In this document: positions 1 through 8,234 of the stretch, in pieces
Position numbering within the stretch: the first letter of the stretch is position 1
Layout: each line of letters starts with the position of its first letter
Source: Phytomonospora endophytica
GTDB lineage: Bacteria; Actinomycetota; Actinomycetes; Mycobacteriales; Micromonosporaceae
DNA: 64,000 nt
Direction: 5' to 3'
Assembly (NCBI RefSeq): GCF_014202425.1
Contig: NZ_JACHGT010000002.1
Span: 372,001 to 436,000, forward strand
The notes under the pieces: model-generated
What the model was told of the DNA's origin: nothing
Databases searched by the model: none
Seen by the model: only the letters and a program-made list of their open reading frames with translations
Position numbers and translations under genes: made by a program

Positions 1-447
1 CTGCTCGGTTCCCTGCGCGACCGTCGCCTGACCTTCGAGATGAAGTGCTCCGGTCTCGACGCCGAGGGGCTCGCGCGACGGGCGGTGCCGCCGTCGTCGT
101 TGTCCCTGCTGGGGTTGCTGCGGCACCTCGCGGATGCCGAGCGGCACTGGTTTCGGCGTGTCCTCGCCGGTGAGGAGATCGGGGCGGTGCGTCCCGGCGA
201 CGACGCGTTCGAGGGGGCGGTGGCCGACGAGGCCGTCGTGGCCAGGGCCTGGGAGCAGTGGCGTACCGAGCTCGGCCACGCCGAGCGCTTCACGGCCGGG
301 GTCGAGGACATGGGGACCATGAGCAAGGGCGGCGAGACACCGATCGCACTGCGGGAGGTCCTCGTCCACCTGATCGACGAGTACGCGCGGCACATCGGCC
401 ACGCCGACCTGTTGCGCGAGCGGGTCGACGGTCGCGTCGGCGAGTAG
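1..447 (+). CDS. DinB/DUF664 family protein (5' partial)
   Basis: The frame is open from base 1 and stops at 447, so the N-terminus lies outside the window; 148 residues are visible. It resembles the DinB/DUF664 four-helix bundle family, which includes putative metal-dependent thiol transferases. The segment LRHLADAERHWFRRVL early on and the segment HLIDEYARHIGHADLLRE near the end carry the histidines expected for the metal site. An internal ATG at 40 is unlikely to be the start, because the residues before it (LLGSLRDRRLTFE) also fit the family. The substrate is unknown. The gene lies upstream of the nitrate cluster in the same direction, with 95 bases between, and is probably unrelated to it. 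Confidence 0.75.
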   Translation: MLGSLRDRRLTFEMKCSGLDAEGLARRAVPPSSLSLLGLLRHLADAERHWFRRVLAGEEIGAVRPGDDAFEGAVADEAVVARAWEQWRTELGHAERFTAGVEDMGTMSKGGETPIALREVLVHLIDEYARHIGHADLLRERVDGRVGE

Positions 448-482
448 GCCTCACGGGGGCGCACCCGCCCCGTGATCCCTTT

Positions 483-520
483 GTCACCGGGCGGGCACGA
501 GCGCCGAACGCCCCGGCAAT
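483..520 (+). promoter_or_regulatory. Degenerate candidate GlnR-type box upstream of narK
   Basis: Four five-base elements, GTCAC, GGCAC, CGAAC and GCAAT, start at 483, 494, 505 and 516. Each is separated by six bases, the 11-base phasing of the GTnAC/GAAAC GlnR box of actinomycetes. Only the first matches well and the others are partial. The position, 23 bases before the narK ATG, suits nitrogen control of a nitrate cluster. This is an inference from spacing. Confidence 0.25.
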
Positions 521-542
521 CCCGCGCCCCCACCGTCGGGGC

Positions 543-1889
543 ATGACGACGACTCTTCGCACCGCACCGAGCCGACGCCGCTGGATCACCGACTGGCGCC
601 CCGACGACCCGTCCTTCTGGCGCGAGCACGGGCGTCGCGTCGCCGTGCGCAACCTCGTGTTCTCGATCTTCTCGGAACATCTCGCGTTCTCGGTGTGGCT
701 GCTGATGTCGGCGGTCGCGGTGAGCCTGCCCGCCGCGGGTTTCGCCTTCACCGTCGACCAGCTGTTCTGGCTGGTGGCCATCCCGAACCTGGTCGGCGGG
801 CTGATGCGGATCCCCTATACGACGGCCGTCGCGCGCTTCGGCGGTCGACAGTGGACGGTCGTCTCCAGCGTCCTCCTGCTGGTGCCGCTCGGGCTGCTCA
901 CCTACGCGATCGCGACGCCGGGCACGCCCTACTGGGTCTTCCTGGCCGCCGCCGTGACCGCGGGCCTCGGCGGCGGGAACTTCGCCTCCTCGATGGCCTC
1001 GATCTCCTACTTCTTCCCCGAACGCGCCAAGGGACTGGCGCTCGGGCTCAACGCCGCCGGCGGCAACGTCGGGGTCGCGGTCGTGCAGTTCGCCGTGCCC
1101 GCCGTGATCGGCGTCGGCGTACTCGGGGCGGCGCAGGGCGAGGGCTTGTGGCTGCACAACGCGCCACTCCTGTGGGTCGTCCCGGTCGTGGCGGCGACGA
1201 TCTGCGCGTGGGCCTTCATGGACAACCTCTCGACGGCCAGAACCCCACTGCGGCAGCAGGTCCAGGCTCTCCGCAGCCGACACGCCTGGATCATCGCCGC
1301 GCTCTACATCGGCACGTTCGGCTCCTTCATCGGCTACTCGGCGGCCTTCCCGCTGGTCATCAGGGCCGAGTTCCCCGACATGGCGGCGACGTGGCTCGCC
1401 GCGCTCGGCCCGCTCGTCGGCTCGGCCTCGCGGCCCGTCGGCGGGTGGCTGTCGGACCGTCTCGGCGGCGCCCGTGTCACGTCCTTCTCCTTCGCGGCGA
1501 TGGGTCTGGGGACGCTCGCGGCGATGTTCGGTCTGGCGGCGGGCTCCTTCCCCCTGTTCTTCGGCGCGTTCCTGCTGCTGTTCGTGTTCAGCGGCGCGGG
1601 GAACGGCTCGACCTTCCGCATGATCCCCGCGGTGTTCCGGGCCGAGGCCGGGTCGGCGCCGACGGAGGCCGCGCTGGCCCGGGCGCGCGCCCGGGCGGCG
1701 GCGGTGATCGGCTTCGCGTCGGCGATCGGCGCCCTCGGCGGCTTCCTCATCCCACGCGGTTTCGGCTCCTCCCTGGCCGCCACCGGCTCGATCGACACCG
1801 CGCTGTGGGTCTTCCTCGCCGCCTACGCCGCCTGCCTCGCCCTGACCTGGTGGAGCTACCAGCGCAAACCCGGCGCCCCGGCGGTGTAG
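543..1889 (+). CDS. narK: NarK-type nitrate/nitrite transporter (MFS)
   Basis: A 448-residue protein that moves nitrate in and/or nitrite out across the cytoplasmic membrane. It is a major facilitator protein with about 12 hydrophobic segments. The NarK-type signature GGNFASSMASISYFFP (about residues 145-160), followed by a Gly/Asn-rich stretch NAAGGNVG, is characteristic of nitrate porters. A second conserved Gly/Asn stretch, SGAGNGSTFRMIP, lies in the second half. The N-terminus ITDWRPDDPSFW is typical of actinobacterial NarK. The ATG at 543 is chosen because that motif begins soon after; the frame is open further upstream but without family sequence. The next gene, the assimilatory nitrate reductase, starts 87 bases downstream, supporting a role in nitrate uptake for assimilation. 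It could also serve the respiratory Nar enzyme at the other end of the window. Confidence 0.93.
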   Translation: MTTTLRTAPSRRRWITDWRPDDPSFWREHGRRVAVRNLVFSIFSEHLAFSVWLLMSAVAVSLPAAGFAFTVDQLFWLVAIPNLVGGLMRIPYTTAVARFGGRQWTVVSSVLLLVPLGLLTYAIATPGTPYWVFLAAAVTAGLGGGNFASSMASISYFFPERAKGLALGLNAAGGNVGVAVVQFAVPAVIGVGVLGAAQGEGLWLHNAPLLWVVPVVAATICAWAFMDNLSTARTPLRQQVQALRSRHAWIIAALYIGTFGSFIGYSAAFPLVIRAEFPDMAATWLAALGPLVGSASRPVGGWLSDRLGGARVTSFSFAAMGLGTLAAMFGLAAGSFPLFFGAFLLLFVFSGAGNGSTFRMIPAVFRAEAGSAPTEAALARARARAAAVIGFASAIGALGGFLIPRGFGSSLAATGSIDTALWVFLAAYAACLALTWWSYQRKPGAPAV

Positions 1890-1935
1890 ACCTTCGCGCT
1901 GCGGCCGGGGCGTGTGCGGGCGACTTTTCCGGCCC

Positions 1936-1962
1936 GAAACATGCGGGCCGCGTGATCGAAAC
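1936..1962 (+). promoter_or_regulatory. Candidate GlnR/NnaR-type site upstream of the nitrate reductase gene
   Basis: Two perfect GAAAC elements at 1936-1940 and 1958-1962 start 22 bases apart. This is the distance between the two GAAAC half-sites of the GTnAC-n6-GAAAC-n6-GTnAC-n6-GAAAC box bound by actinobacterial GlnR. The intervening GTnAC positions are poorly matched (TTTTC and GCCGC). The site ends 14 bases before the nitrate reductase start, in an 87-base intergenic gap. Confidence 0.35.
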
Positions 1963-1976
1963 GCCCGGGGCCGACC

Positions 1977-4013
1977 GTGATGCACATGGATGCGGACGAG
2001 CGAACGGTACGGGCGGTGGACACCCACTGCCCGTACTGCGCGCTCCAATGCGGGATGACCCTCACCCGCGAACGCGACGACACCGTCACCGTCGCGCCTC
2101 GCGGCGGCGGCCTGTGCCAGAAGGGCTGGACGTCGCCCGAACTACTCGCCCACCCCGACCGGATCACGACACCGCTGGTCGGCGGGCGGCCCACCGGCTG
2201 GACCGCCGCGCTCGACCTGGTCGCCGGCAGGATCCGTGCGTTGCAGGCGGAGTACGGACCGGGTGCCGTCGCCGTCTTCGGCGGCGGGGGCCTGACCAAC
2301 GAGAAGGCCTACCTGCTCGGCAAGTTCGCGCGGGTCGCCCTGCGCACCCCGAACATCGACTACAACGGCCGCTTCTGCATGTCCTCGGCCGCCGCGGCGG
2401 GTCTGCGCGCCTTCGGCGTCGATCGCGGGATGCCCTTTCCCGCAAGCGATCTCGCCGAGGCCGACACGGTCCTGCTGGCCGGGGCGAACCCGGCCGAGAC
2501 GATGCCGCCCTTCATGCGCCACCTCGCCGGGAAGCGGCTCATCGTCGTCGACCCGCGCGCGACCGCCACCGCCCGCCAGGCGCACCTGCACCTGCGGACC
2601 GCACCCGGCACGGATCTGGCCCTGGCCAACGGGATCCTGCACATCGCCGCCGAACGCGGCCACCTCGACCGCGCCTACATCGACGGCCGCACCACCGGTT
2701 TCGCCGAACTCGCCGCGACGGTCGCCGGCTACTGGCCCGCGCGCGTCGAGCGCATCACCGGCGTCGCGGCAGCCGATCTCTACCGGGCCGCCGACCTCCT
2801 CGCCGGCGGGCGGCGCGTCATCCTCACCGCCCGGGGCGCCGAACAGCACGCCAAAGGCGTCGACACGGTCAGCGCGTGGATCAACCTCGCGCTCGCGCTC
2901 GGCCTGCCCGGCCGCGAGTCGAGCGGCTTCGGCACGCTCACCGGGCAGGGCAACGGGCAGGGCGGCCGCGAACACGGGCAGAAGGCCGACCAGCTGCCGG
3001 GCTACCGCCGCATCGACGACCCCGTCGCGCGCGAACACGTCGCGGGAGTATGGGGCGTCGACCCGGCGACGCTGCCCGGACCGGGTCCCTCGGCGGTGGA
3101 GCTGCTCGGCATGCTCGGCGACGAGATCAAGGCCCTGCTGGTCTTCGGATCCAATCCCGCCGTCTCGGCGCCACGCTCCCTCGGCGTCCACGAACGACTG
3201 TCCGCATTGGACCTGCTGGTCGTGTGCGACTTCCTGCCCTCGGAGACCGCGCGGTTCGCCGATGTCGTCCTGCCCGTCACGCAGTGGGCCGAGGAAGAGG
3301 GCACGATGACCGATCTCGAAGGCAAGGTCATCCGCCGCCGCGCCCTCCGCCCCCCGCCGGTGGGCGTGCGCTCCGACCTGGAAGTCCTGTCCGGACTCGC
3401 CACCCGGCTCGGCCTCACCGAAGGCTTCGATCCCCTGCCCGGCAGGGTCTTCGAGGAGCTGCGGCGGGCCAGCCGAGGCGGCACGGCCGACTACCACGGC
3501 ATCACCTACGAGCGCCTCGACGCCGGGCGGCGCCTGCACTGGCCATGCCCCGACACCGATCACGACGGCACCCCGCGCCTGTTCACCGACGGCCGCTTCC
3601 ACACCCCCGACGGCAAAGCGCGCTTCATCCCCGTCGAACACCACGGACCGGCCGAACCACGCGACGGCGAATATCCGCTCTACCTGACCACCGGACGTGT
3701 CCTCACCCAGTACCAGTCCGGCGCCCAGACCCGCCGCAGTTCCCTGCCCGGCGAACCCTTCCTCCAGCTCCACCCCGACACCGCCGCCCGCCACGGGATC
3801 ACCGACGGCGCACCGGTCCTGGTCACCAGCCGGCGCGGCCAGTTCACCGCACCCGCGCGACTCGACGACACGATGCGCGCCGACACCGTCTTCGCGCCCT
3901 TCCACTGGCCGGGCGCCAACAACGCGGTCAACGACGCCCTCGACCCGATATCGCGCATGCCCGAGTTCAAGGTCTGCGCGGTCCGCATCCGACCCCACGA
4001 GGAGACACCATGA
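1977..4013 (+). CDS. nasA: Assimilatory nitrate reductase, catalytic molybdenum subunit
   Basis: A 678-residue cytoplasmic molybdopterin oxidoreductase that reduces nitrate to nitrite for assimilation. The N-terminal [4Fe-4S] site is visible as Cys18, Cys21, Cys25 and Cys47 (CPYCALQCGM ... GGLCQKGW). The middle holds the bis-MGD domains, and the C-terminal part (YLTTGRVLTQYQSGAQTR onward) is the molydopterin-dinucleotide-binding domain. There is no Tat signal and no membrane anchor, as expected of the NasA/NarB class rather than the NarG or NapA class. The start is GTG 1977; ATGs at 1980 and 1986 are in frame and equally possible. Its stop overlaps the start of the next gene (ATGA at 4010-4013), so the two are translationally coupled. 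That next gene encodes the likely electron donor. No C-terminal BFD-like [2Fe-2S] domain is present; it is carried by the partner instead. Confidence 0.9.
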   Translation: MMHMDADERTVRAVDTHCPYCALQCGMTLTRERDDTVTVAPRGGGLCQKGWTSPELLAHPDRITTPLVGGRPTGWTAALDLVAGRIRALQAEYGPGAVAVFGGGGLTNEKAYLLGKFARVALRTPNIDYNGRFCMSSAAAAGLRAFGVDRGMPFPASDLAEADTVLLAGANPAETMPPFMRHLAGKRLIVVDPRATATARQAHLHLRTAPGTDLALANGILHIAAERGHLDRAYIDGRTTGFAELAATVAGYWPARVERITGVAAADLYRAADLLAGGRRVILTARGAEQHAKGVDTVSAWINLALALGLPGRESSGFGTLTGQGNGQGGREHGQKADQLPGYRRIDDPVAREHVAGVWGVDPATLPGPGPSAVELLGMLGDEIKALLVFGSNPAVSAPRSLGVHERLSALDLLVVCDFLPSETARFADVVLPVTQWAEEEGTMTDLEGKVIRRRALRPPPVGVRSDLEVLSGLATRLGLTEGFDPLPGRVFEELRRASRGGTADYHGITYERLDAGRRLHWPCPDTDHDGTPRLFTDGRFHTPDGKARFIPVEHHGPAEPRDGEYPLYLTTGRVLTQYQSGAQTRRSSLPGEPFLQLHPDTAARHGITDGAPVLVTSRRGQFTAPARLDDTMRADTVFAPFHWPGANNAVNDALDPISRMPEFKVCAVRIRPHEETP

Positions 4014-5419
4014 AGGTCGTCATCGCCGGATACGGCATGGCGGGGGCCCGCCTCGCCCGTGAACTCGGGCGGCACGGTGTCCAGGTCACCGTCCTGGGCG
4101 CCGAGACCGAACCCGCCTACAACCGCGTGCTGCTACCGGGTCTGCTCGCCGGGACGCACGCCGAAGAGGACCTGCGGCTGCCCGCGCCGCCCGCGCACGT
4201 CGAACTCCGGCTCGGCGAACCCGTCACGACCATCGACCGGGAAGCCAAGCGGGTCAACGGGATCGCCTACGACGCGCTCGTCCTGGCCACCGGCGCCGAG
4301 GCCGCGCTGCCGCCGATTCCGGGCCTGGATCGCCACTCCCCCAGGGCGACCGTCTTTCGTTCGCTCGCCGACTGCCGCGCCATCCTCGACGCCACCGACG
4401 GACCCGGCGTGCCGCGCCGACGTCGCGCGCTCGTCCTCGGCGGCGGCCTCCTCGGGCTCGAAGCCGCCCGCGGCCTCGCCGGGCGCGGCCTGGACGTCAC
4501 CGTCGTGCACGCCGCCGGGCACCTCATGGAACGCCAGCTCGACACCGTCGCCGGGGATCTGCTCGCCCGCACCCTGTCCGGGCTCGGCGTCACGGTGCTG
4601 ACCAATGTGGACGTCAAGGCCGTCGAAGAGACCACCGAAGGCGTCCGGCTGCGCTTCGGCGACGGCGGCCACGCCGACGGCGACCTGCTCGTCGTGTCCT
4701 GCGGTGTCCGGCCGCGCACGGCGCTCGCCGAGGCCGCCGGGCTCGCCGTCGGCCGGGGCGTGGTGATCGATGAGCGTTGCGCCACCGGCGATCCCGACAT
4801 CTACGCCATCGGCGACTGCGCGGAGTTCGAGGGCCGAAACCTCGGCCTCGTGGCGCCGGCGTGGGAGCAGGCCGAGGTCGTGGCGCGCAACCTGACCGGC
4901 ACACCGGCGGTCTACCGGGGCGTCCGCCCGGTAACCCGGCTCAAGGCCGGGGGCATCGACCTCGCCGCGATGGGGAGTCTTGACGGCGAGGAGGTCGTCT
5001 CCTTCGCCGACCCCGCGCGCGGCACGTACGTGCGACTCGTCATCGACGCCGACCGCCTGGCGGGCGCGGTCCTGCTCGGCGACAACCCGACGACCGGGCA
5101 GGTCACGCAGCTCTTCGACCACGACGATCCGGTGCCCGCCGACCGGCGCAGCCTCCTGCTTGGCCGCGCCTTCGGTGAACCGCCCGCCGCGGCGACACCG
5201 GCCGCGCAACCCGACGACGCCGTCGTGTGCCGCTGCAACACCGTCCACAAAGGAACGCTTGTCAGGGCGTACGCCAAAGGATCGCGCACTCCGGCCGAGC
5301 TGTCCCGGGCGACCCTCGCGGCCACCGGCTGTGGTGGTTGCGCGGGTGATGTGGCGGCGATCTGCGGGTGGCTGCGGGAAACGGCGAAGGCCCCGGAACT
5401 CACGGAGGTGGCGGCATGA
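4010..5419 (+). CDS. FAD/NAD(P)-dependent reductase with BFD-like [2Fe-2S] domain (nitrate reductase electron-transfer partner)
   Basis: A 469-residue flavoprotein. The N-terminal Rossmann motif (VVIAGYGMAGARLAREL) and a second one (VLGGGLLGLEAARGL) mark the FAD- and NAD(P)H-binding halves of a pyr_redox_2 domain. A small BFD-like [2Fe-2S] domain follows, with Cys407, Cys409, Cys441 and Cys444 (CRC ... CGGC). It looks like the first half of NirB without the sirohaem domain, and like the NasB/NasC reductase subunits that feed electrons from NAD(P)H to assimilatory nitrate reductase. The start overlaps the nitrate reductase stop by four bases, and nirB starts within its last four bases. The context makes it the donor to the upstream enzyme; which pyridine nucleotide it uses cannot be read from sequence. 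Confidence 0.85.
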   Translation: MKVVIAGYGMAGARLARELGRHGVQVTVLGAETEPAYNRVLLPGLLAGTHAEEDLRLPAPPAHVELRLGEPVTTIDREAKRVNGIAYDALVLATGAEAALPPIPGLDRHSPRATVFRSLADCRAILDATDGPGVPRRRRALVLGGGLLGLEAARGLAGRGLDVTVVHAAGHLMERQLDTVAGDLLARTLSGLGVTVLTNVDVKAVEETTEGVRLRFGDGGHADGDLLVVSCGVRPRTALAEAAGLAVGRGVVIDERCATGDPDIYAIGDCAEFEGRNLGLVAPAWEQAEVVARNLTGTPAVYRGVRPVTRLKAGGIDLAAMGSLDGEEVVSFADPARGTYVRLVIDADRLAGAVLLGDNPTTGQVTQLFDHDDPVPADRRSLLLGRAFGEPPAAATPAAQPDDAVVCRCNTVHKGTLVRAYAKGSRTPAELSRATLAATGCGGCAGDVAAICGWLRETAKAPELTEVAA

Positions 5420-7905
5420 GCGGCCTGGGTGGGGCCGGCGCGGCCTCGAAACGCGTCGTCGTCTGCGGTGACGGCATGGTCGGGCGGCGGTTCACCGAGG
5501 AGCTTCGCCGCCGGGACCCTTCGGCGCGGATCACGGTGCTGGCCGAGGAGTCGCGTCCGGCGTACGACCGGGTGCGGTTGTCGGCGTTCTTCGACGGCGC
5601 CTCCGCCGAGGATCTGCGGCTGGGGGAACCGGATCCGGGTGTCGACCTGCGGCTCGGTGAGCCGGCCCGGCGGATCGACCGGGACCGCCGGATCGTCCAC
5701 GGTGATCACGGGTCCTACGAATACGACCATCTCGTGCTGGCTACCGGCTCGTCTCCGTTCGTGCCACCGATCCCGGGCGCCGACGCGCCGGGCTGCTTCG
5801 TCTACCGGACCCTCGACGACCTGGAGGCCCTGCGCGCCTTCGCCGAAGGCAGGCGGCACGGCGTCGTCGTCGGTGGTGGGCTGCTCGGTCTTGAGGCGGC
5901 GAACGCGCTGCTGCTCCTCGGTCTCGACGCCGAGGTCGTCGAGTTCGCCCCGCACCTCATGCCCGCGCAGCTCGACGCCGCCGGTGGTGCGGTTCTGCGC
6001 GATCACATAACCCGGCTTGGCATCGGCGTCCACTGTGGAACGGCCGTGGCGGCGGTGATCCCCGGTCCCCGGCTGTCGCTGAAGACCTCCGACGGTGGTG
6101 AGCTCACCACCGACCTCGTCGTCTTCGCCGCCGGGATCCGCCCGCGCGACGCGCTGGCCCGCGAGGCCGGGCTCGGCGTCGGTGAACGCGGCGGCGTGCT
6201 CGTCGACGCCTCCTGCCGGACGAGCGATCCGGCGATCTGGGCGGTCGGCGAATGCGCGGCCGTGGAGGGCGTCTGCTTCGGCCTGGTGGCTCCCGGGTAC
6301 GCGATGGCCGAGGTGGCCGCCGAAGGGATCGCCGGCGGCACGGCGGTCTTCCCGGGCGCCGACACGGCGACGAAGCTGAAACTGCTCGGCGTCGACGTCG
6401 CCTCGTTCGGGGTGCGGGAGGGGCCGCTGGAGGCGAACTATCTCGACCCGGCCGAAGGGGTCTATGCGCGGTTGGTGTTGTCCGACGACGCCTCGACGCT
6501 GCTCGGCGGGATCCTCGTCGGCGATGCCGACGCCTATCCGGTGCTGCGGGCGGCGGTCGGCGGTCCGGTGCCCGGACGGTTGGCGGATCTGCTGGCCAAG
6601 GACGGCGGGGAGGGCCGGGAGCTGCCGGGTTCGGCGCAGATCTGTTCGTGCAACGCGGTCACCAAGGACACGATCACCGGCGCGATCGCCGACGGCCACG
6701 ACGATGTGACCGCGCTGAAGAAGTGCACGCGCGCCGGAACGACCTGCGGGTCCTGCGTTCCCCTGCTGAAGCGGCTGCTGGACGAGTCGGGCGTCGAGCA
6801 GGCGAAGGCGCTCTGCGAGCACTTCGCGCACTCGCGGGCCGAGTTGTTCGACATCGTCCGGGTCCGCCGGATCACGACCTTCAGCGAGCTGATCGCCGGG
6901 CACGGCACCGGTCGCGGCTGCGACGTGTGCAAGCCGGTCGCGGCCTCGATCCTGGCGTCGCTCCACAATGGACATGTCCTGGAAGCGGAACGCGCGTCGC
7001 TGCAGGACACCAACGACCACTTCCTGGCGAACCTCCAGCGCGACGGCAGTTACTCGGTCGTGCCGCGCGTTCCCGGCGGGGAGATCACCCCGGAGAAACT
7101 GATCGTGATCGGCGAGGTCGCGCGCGACTTCGACCTGTACACCAAGATCACGGGCGGGCAGCGCATCGACCTGCTCGGCGCCCGCGTCGATCAGCTGCCG
7201 CTGATCTGGCGGCGGCTCGTCGACGCCGGTTTCGAGTCCGGGCACGCCTATGGGAAGGCGCTGCGGACGGTGAAGTCCTGCGTCGGCACGACCTGGTGCC
7301 GCTACGGCGTACAGGATTCGGTCCGGCTGGCCGTCGACCTGGAACTGCGCTACCGAGGGCTGCGGTCACCGCACAAGATCAAGGCCGGGGTGTCGGGTTG
7401 CGCGCGCGAATGCGCCGAGGCGCGCGGCAAGGACTTCGGGGTGATCGCCACCGAGAACGGCTGGAACCTCTATCTCGGCGGCAACGGCGGCTTCACGCCC
7501 CGGCACGCGCGGCTGTTCGCGTCCGATGTGGACACCGAGACGCTGGTCCGGCTGATCGACCGCTTCCTGATGTTCTACGTCCGCACCGCCGACCGGCTCC
7601 AGCGCACGGCGGCCTGGATCGAGGCCCTCGACGGCGGTCTGGACTATCTGCGCGAGGTCATCGTCGACGACGCCATCGGCGTGTGCGCCGAACTCGACGC
7701 GGCCATGGAGCGGCATGTCGAGAGCTACGCCGACGAGTGGGCCGGGGTCCTCGACGACCCGGTGAAACTCGCCCGCTTCGCGTCCTTCGTCAACGCGCCC
7801 GAGACCCCCGACCCGTCGATCCGTTTCATCCGCGAACGCGGGCAGCCCGTGCCCGAGTCGCGCACCTCCCCCGTCCTCCTCGGCATCCCGGCGGTGAGAT
7901 CGTGA
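5416..7905 (+). CDS. nirB: Nitrite reductase [NAD(P)H] large subunit
   Basis: An 829-residue sirohaem enzyme reducing nitrite to ammonium in the cytoplasm. Domain order: FAD/NAD(P)-binding reductase (residues 12-290), BFD-like [2Fe-2S] region with Cys410 and Cys412 and later CGSC, a second BFD-like segment ending GCDVCKP, then the ferredoxin-like and sirohaem/[4Fe-4S] domains. The sirohaem cluster cysteines are Cys622 and Cys628 (CVGTTWC) and Cys662 and Cys666 (CARECAEA), the usual CX5C...CX3C pattern. ATG 5416 is chosen: it overlaps the previous stop as ATGA, whereas the upstream in-frame start at 5368 adds residues with no family match. The downstream nirD start is also coupled (GTGA at 7902-7905). 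Confidence 0.95.
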   Translation: MSGLGGAGAASKRVVVCGDGMVGRRFTEELRRRDPSARITVLAEESRPAYDRVRLSAFFDGASAEDLRLGEPDPGVDLRLGEPARRIDRDRRIVHGDHGSYEYDHLVLATGSSPFVPPIPGADAPGCFVYRTLDDLEALRAFAEGRRHGVVVGGGLLGLEAANALLLLGLDAEVVEFAPHLMPAQLDAAGGAVLRDHITRLGIGVHCGTAVAAVIPGPRLSLKTSDGGELTTDLVVFAAGIRPRDALAREAGLGVGERGGVLVDASCRTSDPAIWAVGECAAVEGVCFGLVAPGYAMAEVAAEGIAGGTAVFPGADTATKLKLLGVDVASFGVREGPLEANYLDPAEGVYARLVLSDDASTLLGGILVGDADAYPVLRAAVGGPVPGRLADLLAKDGGEGRELPGSAQICSCNAVTKDTITGAIADGHDDVTALKKCTRAGTTCGSCVPLLKRLLDESGVEQAKALCEHFAHSRAELFDIVRVRRITTFSELIAGHGTGRGCDVCKPVAASILASLHNGHVLEAERASLQDTNDHFLANLQRDGSYSVVPRVPGGEITPEKLIVIGEVARDFDLYTKITGGQRIDLLGARVDQLPLIWRRLVDAGFESGHAYGKALRTVKSCVGTTWCRYGVQDSVRLAVDLELRYRGLRSPHKIKAGVSGCARECAEARGKDFGVIATENGWNLYLGGNGGFTPRHARLFASDVDTETLVRLIDRFLMFYVRTADRLQRTAAWIEALDGGLDYLREVIVDDAIGVCAELDAAMERHVESYADEWAGVLDDPVKLARFASFVNAPETPDPSIRFIRERGQPVPESRTSPVLLGIPAVRS

Positions 7906-8234
7906 ACTGGCTGCGCATCTGCGAATTCTCGGCCCTGCTCCCCGAACGCGGCACCGCCGCCCTGCTGCCCGACGGCAGGCAGGCGGCGCTGTTCCCGCTG
8001 TCGGACGGGCGGGTCTTCGCCCTCGACAACCTCGATCCCTTCAGCGGCGCGCAGGTCCTGTCGCGCGGGGTGCTCGGCGACCGCGGCGGCGTGGCCACGG
8101 TCGCCTCGCCCATGCACAAGCAGGTCTTCGCGCTCCACAGTGGACGCTGCCTGGACGACGAGAAGGTCGCCGTCAGCGCCTATCCGGTGCGGCTGCGCGC
8201 CGGCTACGTCGAGCTGCTGCCGGAGACGGCGTGA
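7902..8234 (+). CDS. nirD: Nitrite reductase small subunit (Rieske-fold)
   Basis: A 110-residue partner of NirB with the Rieske fold. The motif VASPMHKQVFALHSGRCLDD covers the position of the second Rieske ligand pair, but the Cys-x-His and Cys-x-x-His ligands themselves are absent. That is usual for NirD, so it probably binds no cluster and acts structurally. GTG 7902 overlaps the nirB stop by four bases, and the next gene overlaps its own stop by four bases, so all three are read as one coupled unit. Confidence 0.92.
   Translation: MNWLRICEFSALLPERGTAALLPDGRQAALFPLSDGRVFALDNLDPFSGAQVLSRGVLGDRGGVATVASPMHKQVFALHSGRCLDDEKVAVSAYPVRLRAGYVELLPETA

Noticed and set aside
2142-3998. 618-residue antisense frame opposite the nitrate reductase gene
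   Set aside because: Shadow of a GC-rich coding region; no family resemblance, while the plus strand carries clear motifs.
695-4009. Very long open frame upstream of and in frame with the flavoprotein gene
   Set aside because: It is the off-frame shadow of narK and the nitrate reductase; composition is Arg/Pro/Gly-rich and the real start is the coupled ATG at 4010.
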